A stretch of 24,319 nucleotides of DNA from Methanosarcinales archaeon. Lineage in GTDB: Archaea; Halobacteriota; Methanosarcinia; Methanosarcinales; Methanocomedenaceae. The position numbers and the translations under genes were made by a program. Each line of letters opens with the position of its first letter. Positions within the stretch are counted from its first letter, which is position 1. Location of the stretch: NCBI GenBank assembly GCA_023136155.1, contig JAGLRT010000012.1, positions 1 to 24,319 of the forward strand. The letters run 5' to 3'. Below the pieces are notes generated by a model, which ran no database searches, was not told the DNA's origin, and worked only from the letters and a program-made list of their open reading frames with translations. Of this stretch, positions 23,327-24,319 are shown in pieces.

Positions 23327-23650
23327 TTAATGCATTTCACCGCTAAGATTTAATCCAACCACGCCAATAATTACTAATCCAAGTGAAATAATCTTTAATG
23401 CATTTATTGGCTCTTTAAACCACAAAATTCCAACTGTGGCTATAAGAGCAGTTCCCATACCTGCCCAAATTGCATAAGCAATACTGACGTCAATCTTTTT
23501 AAGAGCCATTGTCAATAAACAAAAACTGATTATATACAGGACAATCATCAATATTGAAGGGACCATTTTTGTGAAACCTTGGGACAATTTCATACAAATT
23601 GTTCCTGACACTTCAAAGATTATTGCCAATGTTAAATAGAATAGACTCAT
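23327..23650 (-). CDS. Small multidrug resistance (SMR) family transporter
   Basis: The 107-residue protein has four membrane helices and the SMR pattern: Glu13 in LAIIFEVSGTICMKLSQGF, the conserved membrane acid that binds substrate and protons, then VSIAYAIWAGMGTALIATVG and FKEPINALKIISLGLVIIGV. SMR proteins export cations or guanidinium as dimers; whether this is a multidrug (EmrE-like) or guanidinium (Gdx-like) form is not settled from sequence alone. ATG at 23650 has GAGG seven bases upstream; a TTG directly before it gives a one-residue longer frame. No guanidine riboswitch was recognised upstream. Confidence 0.93.
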   Translation of the reverse strand: MSLFYLTLAIIFEVSGTICMKLSQGFTKMVPSILMIVLYIISFCLLTMALKKIDVSIAYAIWAGMGTALIATVGILWFKEPINALKIISLGLVIIGVVGLNLSGEMH

Positions 23651-23810
23651 CAACTTCCTCTTTTAATTTGTTATCAATATGAATGCCCCTTCATAATACT
23701 TTTGTGATGTTATCGGAAAGTTTCAATATTTCCGCGATTAATTAATAGATATGGGATAATGCAGCACAACGTTTTACTTATCAATGTTTATTAGAATGTT
23801 CTGATTTAAT

Positions 23811-23827
23811 CACTTTCCCGACAATCT
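23811..23827. repeat. Second copy of the inverted-repeat end seen at 13399-13415
   Basis: CACTTTCCCGACAATCT matches CACTTTTCCGACAGTCT at 13399-13415 in 15 of 17 bases. A weaker inverted partner, GTTATCGGAAAG, lies at 23709-23720, giving a similar spacing of about 120 bases. Confidence 0.4.
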
Positions 23828-23919
23828 CCTTCCATGAAGTATTAGCAAATCAAATTTTATCCAATCATTTTCCAAATAGTTTTAGTTTAAAAGGAACATA
23901 GAATATACCAAGTGATAGA

Positions 23920-24319
23920 ATGGCACTGAAATGGCATTATTTATACATGAAAGAGAAGAAGTCCCCACTTGGGATGGTCGCCATTCGCATTGGTCTTGTA
24001 ATGGCCTTAATTCTAATACTTGCCTTTATCATATGGTTTCTTGAAAACCATTTTGATCCGGGTGGAATGCTTGATCACAATGATCCAACAGGCGAGTTTA
24101 GCTTTATTGATGCCATATATTTCACAATGGTCACGGTCATGACAGTGGGCTACGGGGACATCGTACCAATCTCACCTCTTGCAAGGATGTTAGATGCTTT
24201 TCTCATGACACCCGGGAGGATATTTGTATGGCTGATATTCATTGGAACAGCTTATCAATTCGTATATCAGCAATATCGAGAAGAAAGGGAGTTGAAGAAG
24301 TTGCATAAAAAACTTAACA
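23920..24319 (+). CDS. Potassium channel (2TM, MthK/Kch type), 3' end beyond window
   Basis: The frame starts at ATG 23920 and is still open at the window end. Residues include a first membrane helix IRIGLVMALILILAFIIWFL, the pore helix FIDAIYFTMVTVMTVGYGDI with the potassium filter TVGYGD, and a second helix RIFVWLIFIGTAYQFVYQQY. The following charged part (REERELKKLHKKL) leads toward what is usually a TrkA-N/RCK domain, which would lie beyond the edge. GTGAT at 23912-23916 is the likely ribosome-binding site. Confidence 0.92.
   Translation, partial: MALKWHYLYMKEKKSPLGMVAIRIGLVMALILILAFIIWFLENHFDPGGMLDHNDPTGEFSFIDAIYFTMVTVMTVGYGDIVPISPLARMLDAFLMTPGRIFVWLIFIGTAYQFVYQQYREERELKKLHKKLN

Noticed and set aside
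23654..23810. Possible guanidine riboswitch before the SMR gene
   Set aside because: No matching conserved stem motif was seen; the leader is AT-rich and the inverted repeat there belongs to the repeat family described.

Overview
The window comes from a euryarchaeon of the methanogen/ANME group, most likely a relative of Methanosarcinales or Methanoperedens. The main indicators are a methanogenesis marker 2 protein, PAN, RpoL, exosome Csl4, Dph5, TiaS, a Trm5/TYW2-type tRNA methyltransferase, intron-containing tRNA genes with bulge-helix-bulge splice sites, TATA-like boxes placed for short or absent leaders, and relics of IS1634-like and IS21-like elements. This placement is inferred from gene content; no rRNA is present.

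Layout. 1-435: the end of an IS1634-like transposase. 731-2005: hisD, followed by a dead IS21 end. 2378-2746: an ArsR-type regulator. 3043-4864 (minus): PAN and AMMECR1. 5103-5870: a single-domain KaiC-like ATPase divergent from PAN. 6060-6440 (minus): hisI, divergent from a frameshifted Trm5/TYW2-like gene (6532-7336). 7439-7999: a NYN-domain protein. 8038-12623 (minus): a likely seven-gene operon, read as 54-aa membrane protein, AMA-like AAA ATPase, METTL5-like methyltransferase, Csl4, RpoL, DUF99, Dph5. 12872-13060 (minus): tRNA-Trp with a box C/D intron. 13586-13690: tRNA-Ala with an intron. 13773-15928: dapF and tiaS, overlapping. 16025-17505: a 95-aa unknown, a DUF5591 protein and an alkyltransferase. 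17799-18254 (minus): RNase HI. 18273-19691: methanogenesis marker 2 and a JAMM protease. 19879-21843: the NEMF/RqcH homologue. 21902-24319: accessory DNA with an orphan antitoxin, a cohesin-domain surface protein next to a decayed dockerin, an SMR transporter and the start of a potassium channel.

How the genes work together. Much of the window serves information processing and protein quality control. tRNA maturation is represented by Trm5/TYW2, TiaS and the intron-encoded guide RNA. rRNA and translation-factor modification is represented by METTL5 and Dph5, RNA decay by Csl4, transcription by RpoL, stalled-ribosome rescue by NEMF, and protein degradation by PAN and possibly the AMA-like ATPase. 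Both AAA ATPases end in a similar HbYX-like tail. Two histidine genes (hisD, hisI) and one lysine gene (dapF) lie as separate units.

Strongest observations: (1) the tRNA-Trp intron reads as a complete box C/D guide RNA whose two guides pair with its own exons at positions 34 and 39; (2) an unlisted 54-aa membrane protein heads the AAA/exosome/RNA polymerase operon; (3) both AAA ATPases carry matching C-terminal Met-Phe-X tails; (4) the Trm5 frameshift sits inside a perfect hairpin; (5) a cohesin gene lies directly behind a broken dockerin.
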